DNA from: Bacilli bacterium
GTDB lineage: Bacteria > Bacillota_I > Bacilli_A > RF39 > UBA660
Length of the DNA stretch: 64,000 nucleotides
Assembly (NCBI GenBank): GCA_017934595.1
Contig: JAGBJG010000007.1
Location: 1-64,000, forward strand
Direction: 5' to 3'
Each line of letters begins with the position of its first letter. The stretch's first letter is position 1. Below the pieces are notes generated by a model that saw nothing but the letters and a program-made list of their open reading frames with translations, did no database searches and had not been told where the DNA came from. The position numbers and the translations under genes are program-made. This document shows positions 36,574-44,018 of this stretch, one piece after another.

Positions 36574-36978
36574 ATGAAGAAGTTAAGTGTTATTTTAGTT
36601 ATAATATGGATGATAGTAATATTCATGTTTTCATCTTATAATGGTAATATTTCTAGTATGCAAAGTGATGGTATAGTAGTTATGTTAGCTAGATTAATTC
36701 ATTATACTGGTGATATAGATATATTAAGAGTTATAGTAAGAAAGATGGCTCATTTTACGGAATACTTAATATTAGGAATATTAGTTATAAATGCATGTAA
36801 ATATAATAGTATAAAAGATATGATAAAATTATCAATACTTATATGTATTTTATATGCATGTACAGATGAAATCCATCAGTTATTTATACAAGGTAGAGGT
36901 GGAAGAATATTTGATGTACTAATTGATACATTAGGTAGTTTAACAGGAATATTTACTTATAAAGTTTTAAGGAAGTGA
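36574..36978 (+). CDS. VanZ-like membrane protein
   Basis: 134 residues with four hydrophobic helices and the VanZ-like signature RKMAHFTEYLILGIL ... ACTDEIHQLFIQGRGGRIFDVLIDTLGSLTG. VanZ relatives are linked to glycopeptide tolerance or envelope processes; biochemical role unknown. The -10 box ends at 36558, so the transcript probably begins around 36565 and the start ATG 36574 has only about 9 nt of leader. mutL follows after 4 bp. Confidence 0.82.
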   Translation: MKKLSVILVIIWMIVIFMFSSYNGNISSMQSDGIVVMLARLIHYTGDIDILRVIVRKMAHFTEYLILGILVINACKYNSIKDMIKLSILICILYACTDEIHQLFIQGRGGRIFDVLIDTLGSLTGIFTYKVLRK

Positions 36979-36982
36979 AGTT

Positions 36983-38749
36983 ATGTCAATAATTAAACAA
37001 ATGGATGAAATACTTGCTAATAAAATAGCAGCAGGTGAAGTAGTAGAAAGATGTGCTTCTGTTGTAAAAGAACTAGTTGAAAACGCAATTGATGCTAAAG
37101 CTACAGAAATAACTGTTGAAGTATTAGAAGCAGGTACTAAAGAAATTAAAGTTACTGATAATGGTATAGGTATGGATAGAGAAGATGCAGTTAACTGTTT
37201 TAATAGACATGCTACATCTAAATTAATAGATGAAGAAGATTTATATCATATAAATACTTTAGGATTCCGTGGTGAAGCATTAGCCTCTATCGCATCAGTA
37301 TCTAAAGTAGAATTAAAAACAAGTCAAGGTGAAGTTGGAACTATAGTAAAAATAGAAGGTGGCAAAGTAATAGATGTAATTAACGGTGATGCTAGACGTG
37401 GTACTATTATTACTGTAAAAGATTTATTCTATAATACACCTGCTAGACTTAAATATATGAAAAGTATGTATACAGAATTATCTAGTATTACAGAATATCT
37501 AGATAAGATTGCTTTATCATATCCTAATATTAGAATATCTTTATACAATGAAGGAAATAATATTATAAAGACAGATGGATCTGGCGATTTACTTAAAACA
37601 ATTAAAGAAATATATGGTGTAGAAGTAGCTAAGAAAATGATTCCTATTAAAGGAGAAAATTCAGATTATGAAATAGAAGGTTATATTAGTATGCCAGAAA
37701 TTCATAGAAGTAATAGAAATAATATGACACTATTTGTTAATGGTAGAGTTATAAGAAATAGTTATATCAATACAGTAATAAACGATAGCTATAGTAATTA
37801 TAAACCTGATACAAGATTTCCTATAACAGTAATAAATATTAAATGTGATCCATCATTAATAGATGTTAATATCCATCCTACTAAAATGGATGTAAAATTT
37901 TCTAAGATGGAAGCGTTAGAAGAATTAGTATCAAGTGTTATAGTAGAAGCTATTAAGCATAAAACTTTAATACCAGAAAGAGAAGTTGTTAAAGTAAAGC
38001 AACAACCTATATACACATCTTTATATGTTAATAAAGTTCAAGAATCTTTAGATTTAGAAAGAGAATCTATAGTTAGTGAAGATGTATCTGATTATATAGT
38101 TAATGATGATTTAGTAGTAGAAAAGGAAGATATAAAACCTATCGAAGACCATGTAGATGAAGAAAAAATACCCGAATTATATCCAGTAGGTTTAGTATGG
38201 GGAACATTTATTATATGCCAAAATGAAAAAGGAATGTATTTAATAGATGAACATGCCGCAAAAGAAAGAGTTAATTATGAAATATTTAAAGAGAAAATGA
38301 ATAATCCAGATCATAAGCAAAATGCACTAATAATTCCTATAACTATTGAATATACAGCAAGTGAATTTATGATAATTAAAAATCATTTTGATGTTTTAAA
38401 GAATATTGGTTATGAAATAGATGAATTTGGTGTTAACTCTATTATCATTAAAGCTACACCTGCATGGCTTAAAGGTGATGATGAAGTAATAGTAAGAAGT
38501 ATTATTGATATATTAATTGATGAAGGTGACCATTTTGATATGGCGAAGTTTATGGAACATGCATGTGCCACAGCAGCTTGTAAAGCATCAATTAAAGCTA
38601 ATACAAATATTACTATTGAAGAAATGGAAAACTTAATTAATGATTTAAGAAAGTGCAAAAATCCATTTCACTGTCCACATGGTAGACCAACTATCATATG
38701 TTATACAAAAGAAGATTTAGAAAGACAATTCAAAAGAAGTGGTTTTTAA
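36983..38749 (+). CDS. mutL: DNA mismatch repair protein MutL
   Basis: 588 residues. The N-terminal GHKL ATPase shows IAAGEVVERCASVVKELVENAIDA, DNGIGM, RHATSK and LGFRGEAL. The C-terminal endonuclease half has the DxHA-x2-E-x4-E metal motif (DEHAAKERVNYE) and CPHGRPT, so it is an incising MutL, as in bacteria lacking MutH. It is in an operon with vanZ; mutS is not next to it, unlike the usual mutSL pair. Confidence 0.96.
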   Translation: MSIIKQMDEILANKIAAGEVVERCASVVKELVENAIDAKATEITVEVLEAGTKEIKVTDNGIGMDREDAVNCFNRHATSKLIDEEDLYHINTLGFRGEALASIASVSKVELKTSQGEVGTIVKIEGGKVIDVINGDARRGTIITVKDLFYNTPARLKYMKSMYTELSSITEYLDKIALSYPNIRISLYNEGNNIIKTDGSGDLLKTIKEIYGVEVAKKMIPIKGENSDYEIEGYISMPEIHRSNRNNMTLFVNGRVIRNSYINTVINDSYSNYKPDTRFPITVINIKCDPSLIDVNIHPTKMDVKFSKMEALEELVSSVIVEAIKHKTLIPEREVVKVKQQPIYTSLYVNKVQESLDLERESIVSEDVSDYIVNDDLVVEKEDIKPIEDHVDEEKIPELYPVGLVWGTFIICQNEKGMYLIDEHAAKERVNYEIFKEKMNNPDHKQNALIIPITIEYTASEFMIIKNHFDVLKNIGYEIDEFGVNSIIIKATPAWLKGDDEVIVRSIIDILIDEGDHFDMAKFMEHACATAACKASIKANTNITIEEMENLINDLRKCKNPFHCPHGRPTIICYTKEDLERQFKRSGF

Positions 38750-38761
38750 ACTTCTTTTTTC
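38732..38761 (+). terminator. Rho-independent terminator of mutL
   Basis: AAAAGAAG and CTTCTTTT pair across the stop codon with an inner TTT/AAA, then T residues. Confidence 0.8.
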
Positions 38762-38762
38762 T

Positions 38763-38789
38763 TTCGACAAGATTCGACATTATTCGACA
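38763..38789 (+). promoter_or_regulatory. Three tandem Spo0A-box-like repeats
   Basis: TTCGACA occurs at 38763, 38773 and 38783, exactly 10 bp apart. This is the reverse complement of the Spo0A box TGTCGAA. The third copy covers the -35 position of the promoter whose TATAAT is at 38806-38811 (17-bp spacing), as in Spo0A-activated sigma-A promoters. Spo0A control of the following gene is inferred. Confidence 0.72.
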
Positions 38790-38821
38790 ATAATATATGC
38801 TAAAGTATAATTGGTGATGAT

Positions 38822-39259
38822 ATGAAAAAATATATAATTTTAACAGTAGTATCAGTAGTATTATCTTATTTAATGGCTAAAATAATATTTATGGAATATA
38901 AAAGTGATAAAGTAATCGCATTATCAAAAACTGGTGATAAATATTATTTTTTACAATTAGGAGTATATAGTAGTTATGATTCGATGTTAGATAATTCAAG
39001 TAAACTATCTAATTATATATATACAAATAATGATGATAAATATTATGTATTTACATGTATTAGTAAGAATAAAGAAAATATGAATAAAATGGAATCATAT
39101 TATAAAGAATCAGGATTTGATACATATGTTAAAGAATTTATTTTAGATGATAATGAACTTTCTAATACAGTTTCTAAAGTAGATTTATTACTAAGTGAAA
39201 CAACTGAAGGTATAGGTGAATTATGTAAAAAAAGTATAGAAAAGTATAAGGAGGGATAA
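38822..39259 (+). CDS. SpoIIB-like membrane protein with SPOR-like domain
   Basis: 145 residues: one N-terminal membrane helix (residues 4-22), then a region resembling a SPOR peptidoglycan-binding domain (YYFLQLGVYSSYDSMLDNSSKLSNY ... YKESGFDTYVKEF). It is located just before radC, where B. subtilis carries spoIIB (spoIIB-maf-radC), and is followed by spoIVFA/spoIVFB as in that cluster. Together with the Spo0A boxes this supports a SpoIIB-type role at the sporulation septum. Sequence evidence alone would be weak. GGTGATGAT precedes the ATG. Confidence 0.68.
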   Translation: MKKYIILTVVSVVLSYLMAKIIFMEYKSDKVIALSKTGDKYYFLQLGVYSSYDSMLDNSSKLSNYIYTNNDDKYYVFTCISKNKENMNKMESYYKESGFDTYVKEFILDDNELSNTVSKVDLLLSETTEGIGELCKKSIEKYKEG

Positions 39260-39260
39260 T

Positions 39261-39938
39261 ATTAAAATAAAAGATATTAGTCTTTCAGAAAGACCTAGAG
39301 AAAGATTAATTAATAACGGAGTAAATAGTTTATCTAATGAAGAATTAATTTCATGTATTTTAAAAGATGGAACTAGGAATATAAATGTTAAAGAAATATC
39401 TAATATGATTATAAGTAGTGTATCAAATATCCAAGAATTAAGATATCTTAATTATGAAGATTTAGTTAAAATAAAAGGAGTAGGTATATCTAAAGCATGT
39501 AGTCTACTTGCAGCTATAGAATTAGGTAACAGAATAAATACAAAAATAAATAGTTTAAATAATATTAAATTTGAAGATGTGTCTATTGTATATGAATATT
39601 ATAAAAATAAGATAGGATATTTAAAACAAGAAGTATTTTGTGTAGTATATTTAGATTCTAAAAATATGATTATTAAAGAAAAAGAATTATTTAAAGGAAC
39701 ACTTAATTTTAGTATGGTCCATCCAAGAGAAATATTTAAAGAAGCTTATATAGTAGATGCAGTATCAATAATATTAATTCATAATCATCCGAGTGGTAAA
39801 GTATTTCCTAGTAAAGAAGATATGAATTTGACTAAAAGAATAATTGAAGTAGGCAACATAATGGGAATAAAAGTATTAGATCATTTAATTATAGGAACTA
39901 ATAAGTATTATAGTTTTTTAGAAAATGGTGATATTTAA
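39261..39938 (+). CDS. radC: RadC-family JAB/MPN protein, apparent ATT start
   Basis: 225 residues. Conserved N-terminal IKDISLSERPRERLINNGVNSLSNEELI, a helix-hairpin-helix (IKGVGISKACSLLAAIELG) and the JAMM metal motif HNHPSGKVFPSKED. RadC is widespread but its function is unresolved. The conserved N-terminus has no in-frame ATG, GTG or TTG between the stop at 39237-39239 and the ATG at 39405, which would delete 48 residues. AAGGAGGG at 39248-39255 points to ATT 39261 as initiation codon, one base after the preceding stop. Confidence 0.85.
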   Translation: MKIKDISLSERPRERLINNGVNSLSNEELISCILKDGTRNINVKEISNMIISSVSNIQELRYLNYEDLVKIKGVGISKACSLLAAIELGNRINTKINSLNNIKFEDVSIVYEYYKNKIGYLKQEVFCVVYLDSKNMIIKEKELFKGTLNFSMVHPREIFKEAYIVDAVSIILIHNHPSGKVFPSKEDMNLTKRIIEVGNIMGIKVLDHLIIGTNKYYSFLENGDI

Positions 39939-39971
39939 ATAATTTATATCATATGATTTACTGGTGATGAT

Positions 39972-40502
39972 ATGAAAATAAGTAACTTTATTTCTAAAGT
40001 ATTAATAACTTTAATAATTGTATTAGTAGTATTAATTGGCAGTAGGAAAAGTACAAGTTTTAAGATGAATATATATAAAAATGTATATGATGATACCATA
40101 TCATTTGCTTATTTAAATACTTTATATAATAAATACTTTGGTAATATACTTCCTTTTAAATTAGATTTAGGTGTAACACCTGTATTTAATGAAACATTAA
40201 AATATAAAAATAAGGAACCATATTTAGATGGAGTTAAATTAGAAGTGGATACCAATTATTTAGTTCCATCTATAAATAGTGGTTTAGTTATTTTTGTAGG
40301 TGAAAAAGAAGACTTGGGTAATACTGTAATTATATTAGGTGATACAGGTGTAGAAGTATGGTATAGTAATATATCTAATAGTATTAAACTATATGATTAT
40401 GTTACATCAGGCACATATATAGGTGATACTATAGATAATAATTTATATTTAACATTTAAACAAAATGGAGATATTCTAAATTATGAAGAATATATTAACT
40501 AA
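39972..40502 (+). CDS. spoIVFA: SpoIVFA-like M23-domain membrane protein
   Basis: 176 residues: N-terminal membrane helix (about 8-25), then an inactive-looking M23 (LytM) domain (LVPSINSGLVIFVGEKEDLGNTVIILGDTGVEVWYSNI ... YDYVTSGTYIGDT). SpoIVFA holds and inhibits the intramembrane protease SpoIVFB in the outer forespore membrane. The pairing with the overlapping spoIVFB gene makes the call. It is shorter than the B. subtilis protein (264 residues), with a reduced N-terminal part. Confidence 0.8.
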   Translation: MKISNFISKVLITLIIVLVVLIGSRKSTSFKMNIYKNVYDDTISFAYLNTLYNKYFGNILPFKLDLGVTPVFNETLKYKNKEPYLDGVKLEVDTNYLVPSINSGLVIFVGEKEDLGNTVIILGDTGVEVWYSNISNSIKLYDYVTSGTYIGDTIDNNLYLTFKQNGDILNYEEYIN

Positions 40503-41205
40503 AATATATATACATCCTTTTACGTATATCGTGTTATTAATATCTTTAGTAACTGGGTTATTTAAAGAATTAATAACTTTTTTATTTATTATAATTATTC
40601 ATGAGATAGGCCACATAAGTGCTTCTATATTATTTAAATGGAAAATAGATAAAGTATCAATTATGCCTTTTGGATGTATTACTATATTTAGTGAATTAAT
40701 AAATAAACCCTTAATAGAAGAGTTTATAATACTTATATCAGGCCCGTTATTTCAATTTATAAATTATCTAATCTTTAAAGATATAACACCTTATTTTAAC
40801 TATTATAATTATGGACTTTTTATATTTAATATCTTACCCATATATCCTTTAGATGGATATAAATTATATAGTATTATTTTAAATAAAATTATACCTTTCA
40901 AATATACATTGAAGATTATGCTTATTGTATCGATGTTATCTTTAATATTGTTCATAAGAAAAGATTTAATTTATATAGTGATATTACTATTACTTTTAAA
41001 TGGGATAATTAAAGAAATTAAAAATATCAATTATATATATAATAAATTTTTATATGAAAGGTATAGGTATAATTTATATTTTAAAAAAAGAAAAATTATT
41101 AGGAATATTAATAATATGTATAAGGATAAGATACATATCTTTAAGACTAATGATAGATATATTAGTGAAAGAGAAATTTTAGAAAAAAGATTCAAATATC
41201 ATTAA
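40483..41205 (+). CDS. spoIVFB: SpoIVFB-like site-2 intramembrane metalloprotease
   Basis: 240 residues. The zinc motif HEIGHISAS lies in the second helix (near residue 38) and the partner motif NILPIYPLDGYKL provides the third ligand Asp. Five to six hydrophobic segments and a basic C-terminal tail follow. SpoIVFB activates pro-sigma-K in the mother cell. It overlaps spoIVFA by 20 bases, so the inhibitor and protease are made together. CBS domain absent or very short at the C-terminus. Confidence 0.88.
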   Translation: MKNILTKIYIHPFTYIVLLISLVTGLFKELITFLFIIIIHEIGHISASILFKWKIDKVSIMPFGCITIFSELINKPLIEEFIILISGPLFQFINYLIFKDITPYFNYYNYGLFIFNILPIYPLDGYKLYSIILNKIIPFKYTLKIMLIVSMLSLILFIRKDLIYIVILLLLLNGIIKEIKNINYIYNKFLYERYRYNLYFKKRKIIRNINNMYKDKIHIFKTNDRYISEREILEKRFKYH

Positions 41206-41240
41206 ATGATATCTTTTTTGTTTAAAATGATTTTAAAATA

Positions 41241-41249
41241 TGATACAAT
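41241..41249 (+). promoter_or_regulatory. Extended -10 promoter (near-consensus)
   Basis: TGATACAAT, 19 bases before the tagA start at 41269. Confidence 0.5.
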
Positions 41250-41268
41250 TATTTATGAGGATGATGGT

Positions 41269-41979
41269 ATGAGAAAATTATTTGACAAGATGTATAAAGA
41301 AGATTGTGAAGGATTTTACAAAATTTTAAAAAACAATTTAAAAAAAGAAAAGAAAATGTTTGTTGTAACAGCTAATCCTGAAACATTTATGATGTCAGAA
41401 AAAGATGAAGATTTAAAAAATATGTTAGAAGATGATGAAACTACATTAGTACCTGATGGAATAGGTGTGGTTAAAGCTGGTAGAAGTATTAAATATGATA
41501 TAAAGATGAGAATTACAGGTATTGATATTGCATATAAATTACTTGAATATGGTAATGAACTTAAAAAATCAATATATTTATTTGGATCAAAACAAGAAGT
41601 TTTAGATATGATGAAAGATGTCTTAGATAAGAATTATCCTAATCTTAAGATAGCTGGTATGACTAATGGATATGTTAAAGATAAGGATAAAGAATATAAA
41701 AAAATCAGCAAGTTAAATCCAGATATTGTTTTGGTAGCTTTAGGAATTCCTGCTCAAGAAAAATTAATATACAAACATTTAAAAGAATTTAAAAAAGGTA
41801 TTTTTGTAGGTGTTGGTGGTTCTTTTGATGTTATAAGTGGTAGTAAAAAAAGAGCTCCTAAATTTTTCATTAAGTGTAATTTAGAATGGTTATATAGAAT
41901 TGTTAAAGAGCCAAGTAGACTAAAAAGATTTTATAATAGTAATATAAAATTTTTACATGTAGTAAGAAAATATAAGTAG
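41269..41979 (+). CDS. tagA: TagA/WecG/CpsF-family glycosyltransferase (GT26)
   Basis: 236 residues. Family motifs: VTANPETFMMS, LVPDGIGVV, RITGIDIAYKLLE, KSIYLFGSK, NPDIVLVALGIPAQEKLI, GVGGSFDVISGSKKRAPKFF and NLEWLYRI..EPSR. TagA transfers ManNAc to undecaprenyl-PP-GlcNAc, making the wall teichoic acid linkage unit; the UDP-ManNAc-forming epimerase follows 7 bp downstream. Start ATG 41269 with GAGGATGAT. Confidence 0.9.
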   Translation: MRKLFDKMYKEDCEGFYKILKNNLKKEKKMFVVTANPETFMMSEKDEDLKNMLEDDETTLVPDGIGVVKAGRSIKYDIKMRITGIDIAYKLLEYGNELKKSIYLFGSKQEVLDMMKDVLDKNYPNLKIAGMTNGYVKDKDKEYKKISKLNPDIVLVALGIPAQEKLIYKHLKEFKKGIFVGVGGSFDVISGSKKRAPKFFIKCNLEWLYRIVKEPSRLKRFYNSNIKFLHVVRKYK

Positions 41980-41986
41980 GTGGGTT

Positions 41987-43108
41987 ATGGAAAAAATAAA
42001 AGTAATGAGTGTTTTTGGTACAAGACCAGAAGCTATAAAAATGGCTCCTTTAGTTAAGGAATTAGAAAAAAGAGAAAGTATTGAATCTGTGGTATGTGTT
42101 ACTGCTCAACATAGACAAATGTTAGATCAAGTATTACATACATTTAAAATAGTACCTGATTATGATTTAAATATTATGAAACCAGGTCAAACATTAAGTG
42201 AAATTACAACTAATGCTTTACTTGGATTAGAAAAAGTTATTAAAGAGGTAAAACCTGATATTGTATTAGTCCATGGTGATACAACAACTGCACTTGCCGG
42301 TGCGATGGCTGCTTTCTATAATCAAGTAGATATTGGACATGTTGAGGCAGGTTTAAGGACTTATGATAAATATTCACCATTTCCAGAAGAAATGAATAGA
42401 CAAATGATAGATTGTATGGCAGATATGATGTTCGCGCCAACTAACTTAAGTAAGAGTAATCTACTTTCTGAAGGAAAAGATGAAAAGAAAATATATGTAA
42501 CAGGTAATACAGCTATTGACGCTATGTCTACTACAGTAGATTCAAATTATGAACATGAAGTATTCGATTGGATAGGAAATGATAGAATGATTCTTTTAAC
42601 TGCTCATAGAAGAGAGAATCTAGGTGAACCAATGATTAGAATCTTTAAAGCAATTAATAGAGTATTACAAGAACATAAAGATGTAAAAGTAGTATATCCT
42701 ATTCATTTAAATCCAAAAGTTAGAGAAGCTGCAAACTTAGTATTTAAAGATAATGATAGAGTTAGATTAATTGAACCTTTGGATGTATTTGATTTCCATA
42801 ATTTTCAAAATAAGAGTTACATTATCTTAACTGATTCAGGTGGTATTCAAGAAGAAGCACCATCATTAGGTAAACCAGTATTAGTATTACGCGATACTAC
42901 AGAAAGACCTGAAGGTATTGAAGCTGGTACTTTAAAACTTGCTGGTACAAAAGAAGAAGATATATATAAACTTACTAGTGAATTATTAGATGACAAAAAA
43001 ATATATGAATCAATGAGTAAAGCATCCAATCCATATGGTGATGGACATGCAAGTGAATATATAGTTGATGCTATTGAAGAAAAATACAAAGTAAAGAAAA
43101 AAGATTAA
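41987..43108 (+). CDS. mnaA: UDP-N-acetylglucosamine 2-epimerase (non-hydrolysing)
   Basis: 373 residues, GT-B-like fold. Motifs: SVFGTRPEAIKMAPLVKELE, CVTAQHRQMLDQ, VHGDTTTALAGAMAAFY, VGHVEAGLRTYDKYSPFPEEMNR, TAHRRENLG and LTDSGGIQEEAPSLGKPVLVLRDTTERPEG. It converts UDP-GlcNAc to UDP-ManNAc, the donor for the adjacent TagA. Both genes are one operon. It ends directly at the promoter of the second type III unit. Confidence 0.95.
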   Translation: MEKIKVMSVFGTRPEAIKMAPLVKELEKRESIESVVCVTAQHRQMLDQVLHTFKIVPDYDLNIMKPGQTLSEITTNALLGLEKVIKEVKPDIVLVHGDTTTALAGAMAAFYNQVDIGHVEAGLRTYDKYSPFPEEMNRQMIDCMADMMFAPTNLSKSNLLSEGKDEKKIYVTGNTAIDAMSTTVDSNYEHEVFDWIGNDRMILLTAHRRENLGEPMIRIFKAINRVLQEHKDVKVVYPIHLNPKVREAANLVFKDNDRVRLIEPLDVFDFHNFQNKSYIILTDSGGIQEEAPSLGKPVLVLRDTTERPEGIEAGTLKLAGTKEEDIYKLTSELLDDKKIYESMSKASNPYGDGHASEYIVDAIEEKYKVKKKD

Positions 43109-43141
43109 TTGACATATATAACTATTTGTGATAAATTATAT
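43108..43141 (+). promoter_or_regulatory. Promoter of type III unit 2; left copy of a duplicated proS promoter
   Basis: TTGACA (43109-43114), 17-bp spacer, TAAATT (43132-43137). The 34-bp segment matches 43773-43806 with two mismatches. Transcription would begin near 43144, at the first antitoxin repeat. Confidence 0.85.
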
Positions 43142-43143
43142 AT

Positions 43144-43268
43144 GTACTCGAAACACAGGTATGCCACGAGTAGAAATGTGGGATATAAAAATTCTACTTA
43201 TGAAATTTTCTCGCTCTGCAGATTATGCGAGTAATAAGGTCTGTATGTGTTTGTTGTATGTTTTATGT
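43144..43268 (+). ncRNA. Type III antitoxin RNA 2, two pseudoknot-like units
   Basis: Unit 1 has TACTCG/CGAGTA (43145-43150 / 43167-43172) with loop CACA able to pair with TGTG at 43177-43180. Unit 2 has CTCGC/GCGAG (43210-43214 / 43227-43231) with loop GCAGATT able to pair with GGTCTGT at 43238-43244, allowing G-U. The scaffold CTCGC...GCGAGTAATAAG is shared with the antitoxin at 12930-13023 while the pseudoknot strands differ, the expected look of a homologous antitoxin with another specificity. An open frame at 43128-43313 crosses it but is not a believable gene. Confidence 0.75.
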
Positions 43269-43294
43269 AAGAAGGTTTTATACCTTCTTTTTTT
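43269..43294 (+). terminator. Attenuating terminator before toxin 2
   Basis: GAAGGT and ACCTTC pair around a short loop and are followed by eight T, between the antitoxin RNA and the toxin gene, as in unit 1. Confidence 0.88.
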
Positions 43295-43315
43295 GATATG
43301 CGAGGAGGTGTAGTG

Positions 43316-43777
43316 GTGATAATATTAGGCTGCTTATATCATATAAAAGATGAATTTTTTAATTTGGTTAATGATAAGTATTTAATGTTGAATCACGAAG
43401 ATGGTCATTCTAGACCAAATTATTTTATTTTGAAAGAAGAAAAATTTTATTGGGCGATACCATTGTCTTCAAAGGCGGAGAAATATAAAAATATACTTTT
43501 AAAACGTGGGAAAAAGTTTTGTAAAACAATTATAATTACAAAAGTTGGTACATTTAATAATGCAATACTTCTTCAAAATGCTTTTCCAGTAACTGAAGGA
43601 TATGTAAAAAGTGTTCATATATATAGTGGTAAACAATTGATTTTAGATAAAAGTGTTGAAGATGAAATATTAAAAAATTTCAAAAAGATGCTTTCATTAA
43701 AGAAAAATGGTATTAATTTATTTTATCCCAATGTAGATAGGATAAAAATGATTTTAGAAAAAGAATTGGTGCATTGA
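43316..43777 (+). CDS. Type III toxin-antitoxin endoribonuclease 2 (CptN/ToxN-like)
   Basis: 153 residues, clear homologue of the toxin at 12372-12860: shared LY.IKD.(Y/F)F, LM.N.E.G..RP.Y, W.IP(I/L)S.K..KYK, and L(I/L)QN.FPVTE.Y. I chose GTG 43316 (6 bases after AGGAGGT at 43303-43309), which aligns with the other toxin's N-terminus; ATG 43298 lies upstream of that site. The order promoter, RNA repeats, terminator, toxin is complete. Its TGA stop sits inside the -35 box of the proS promoter. Confidence 0.82.
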   Translation: MIILGCLYHIKDEFFNLVNDKYLMLNHEDGHSRPNYFILKEEKFYWAIPLSSKAEKYKNILLKRGKKFCKTIIITKVGTFNNAILLQNAFPVTEGYVKSVHIYSGKQLILDKSVEDEILKNFKKMLSLKKNGINLFYPNVDRIKMILEKELVH

Positions 43778-43806
43778 CATATATAAATATTTATGATAAA
43801 TTATAT
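43773..43806 (+). promoter_or_regulatory. proS promoter; right copy of the duplicated promoter
   Basis: TTGACA (43774-43779), 17-bp spacer, TAAATT (43797-43802). It matches 43108-43141 at 32 of 34 positions and is 665 bp from it. Confidence 0.85.
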
Positions 43807-43808
43807 CT

Positions 43809-43999
43809 AGAAATCAGTGATATAGGACATAATTATTGATAAGTTATATATAGAAAGTTAGTGGTTGATGGAAACTAATTATAACATTAATAATTCCTAC
43901 CTATTAGAGGAGTTAATCACTCCCGGTGAAAGCCGTTATTTAAATTAAGTGAAACAAAGGATGGTATAGTCTAAGGACTCCTTAAAACCATCTTTTTTT
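43809..43999 (+). promoter_or_regulatory. Proline T-box leader of proS
   Basis: Stem I carries the distal GGTTGATGGAA loop also seen in the leuS leader, and the specifier position reads CCT (43896-43898, Pro). The antiterminator is AAGG (bulge with TGGTAT) AGTC-TAAG-GACT-CCTT at 43957-43983, and the competing terminator pairs GATGGT (43960-43965) with ACCATC (43987-43992) followed by seven T. The normally near-invariant TGGNACC reads TGGTATA here. Uncharged tRNA-Pro would favour read-through. Confidence 0.8.
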
Positions 44000-44018
44000 G
44001 TTTAGAAAGAGGGATATT

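Noticed and set aside
43128-43313. A 61-codon open frame across the second antitoxin RNA
   Set aside because: It has no ribosome binding site, starts inside the promoter -10 region, runs through the terminator hairpin and encodes an unconvincing Cys-rich peptide. The RNA repeats explain the region better.
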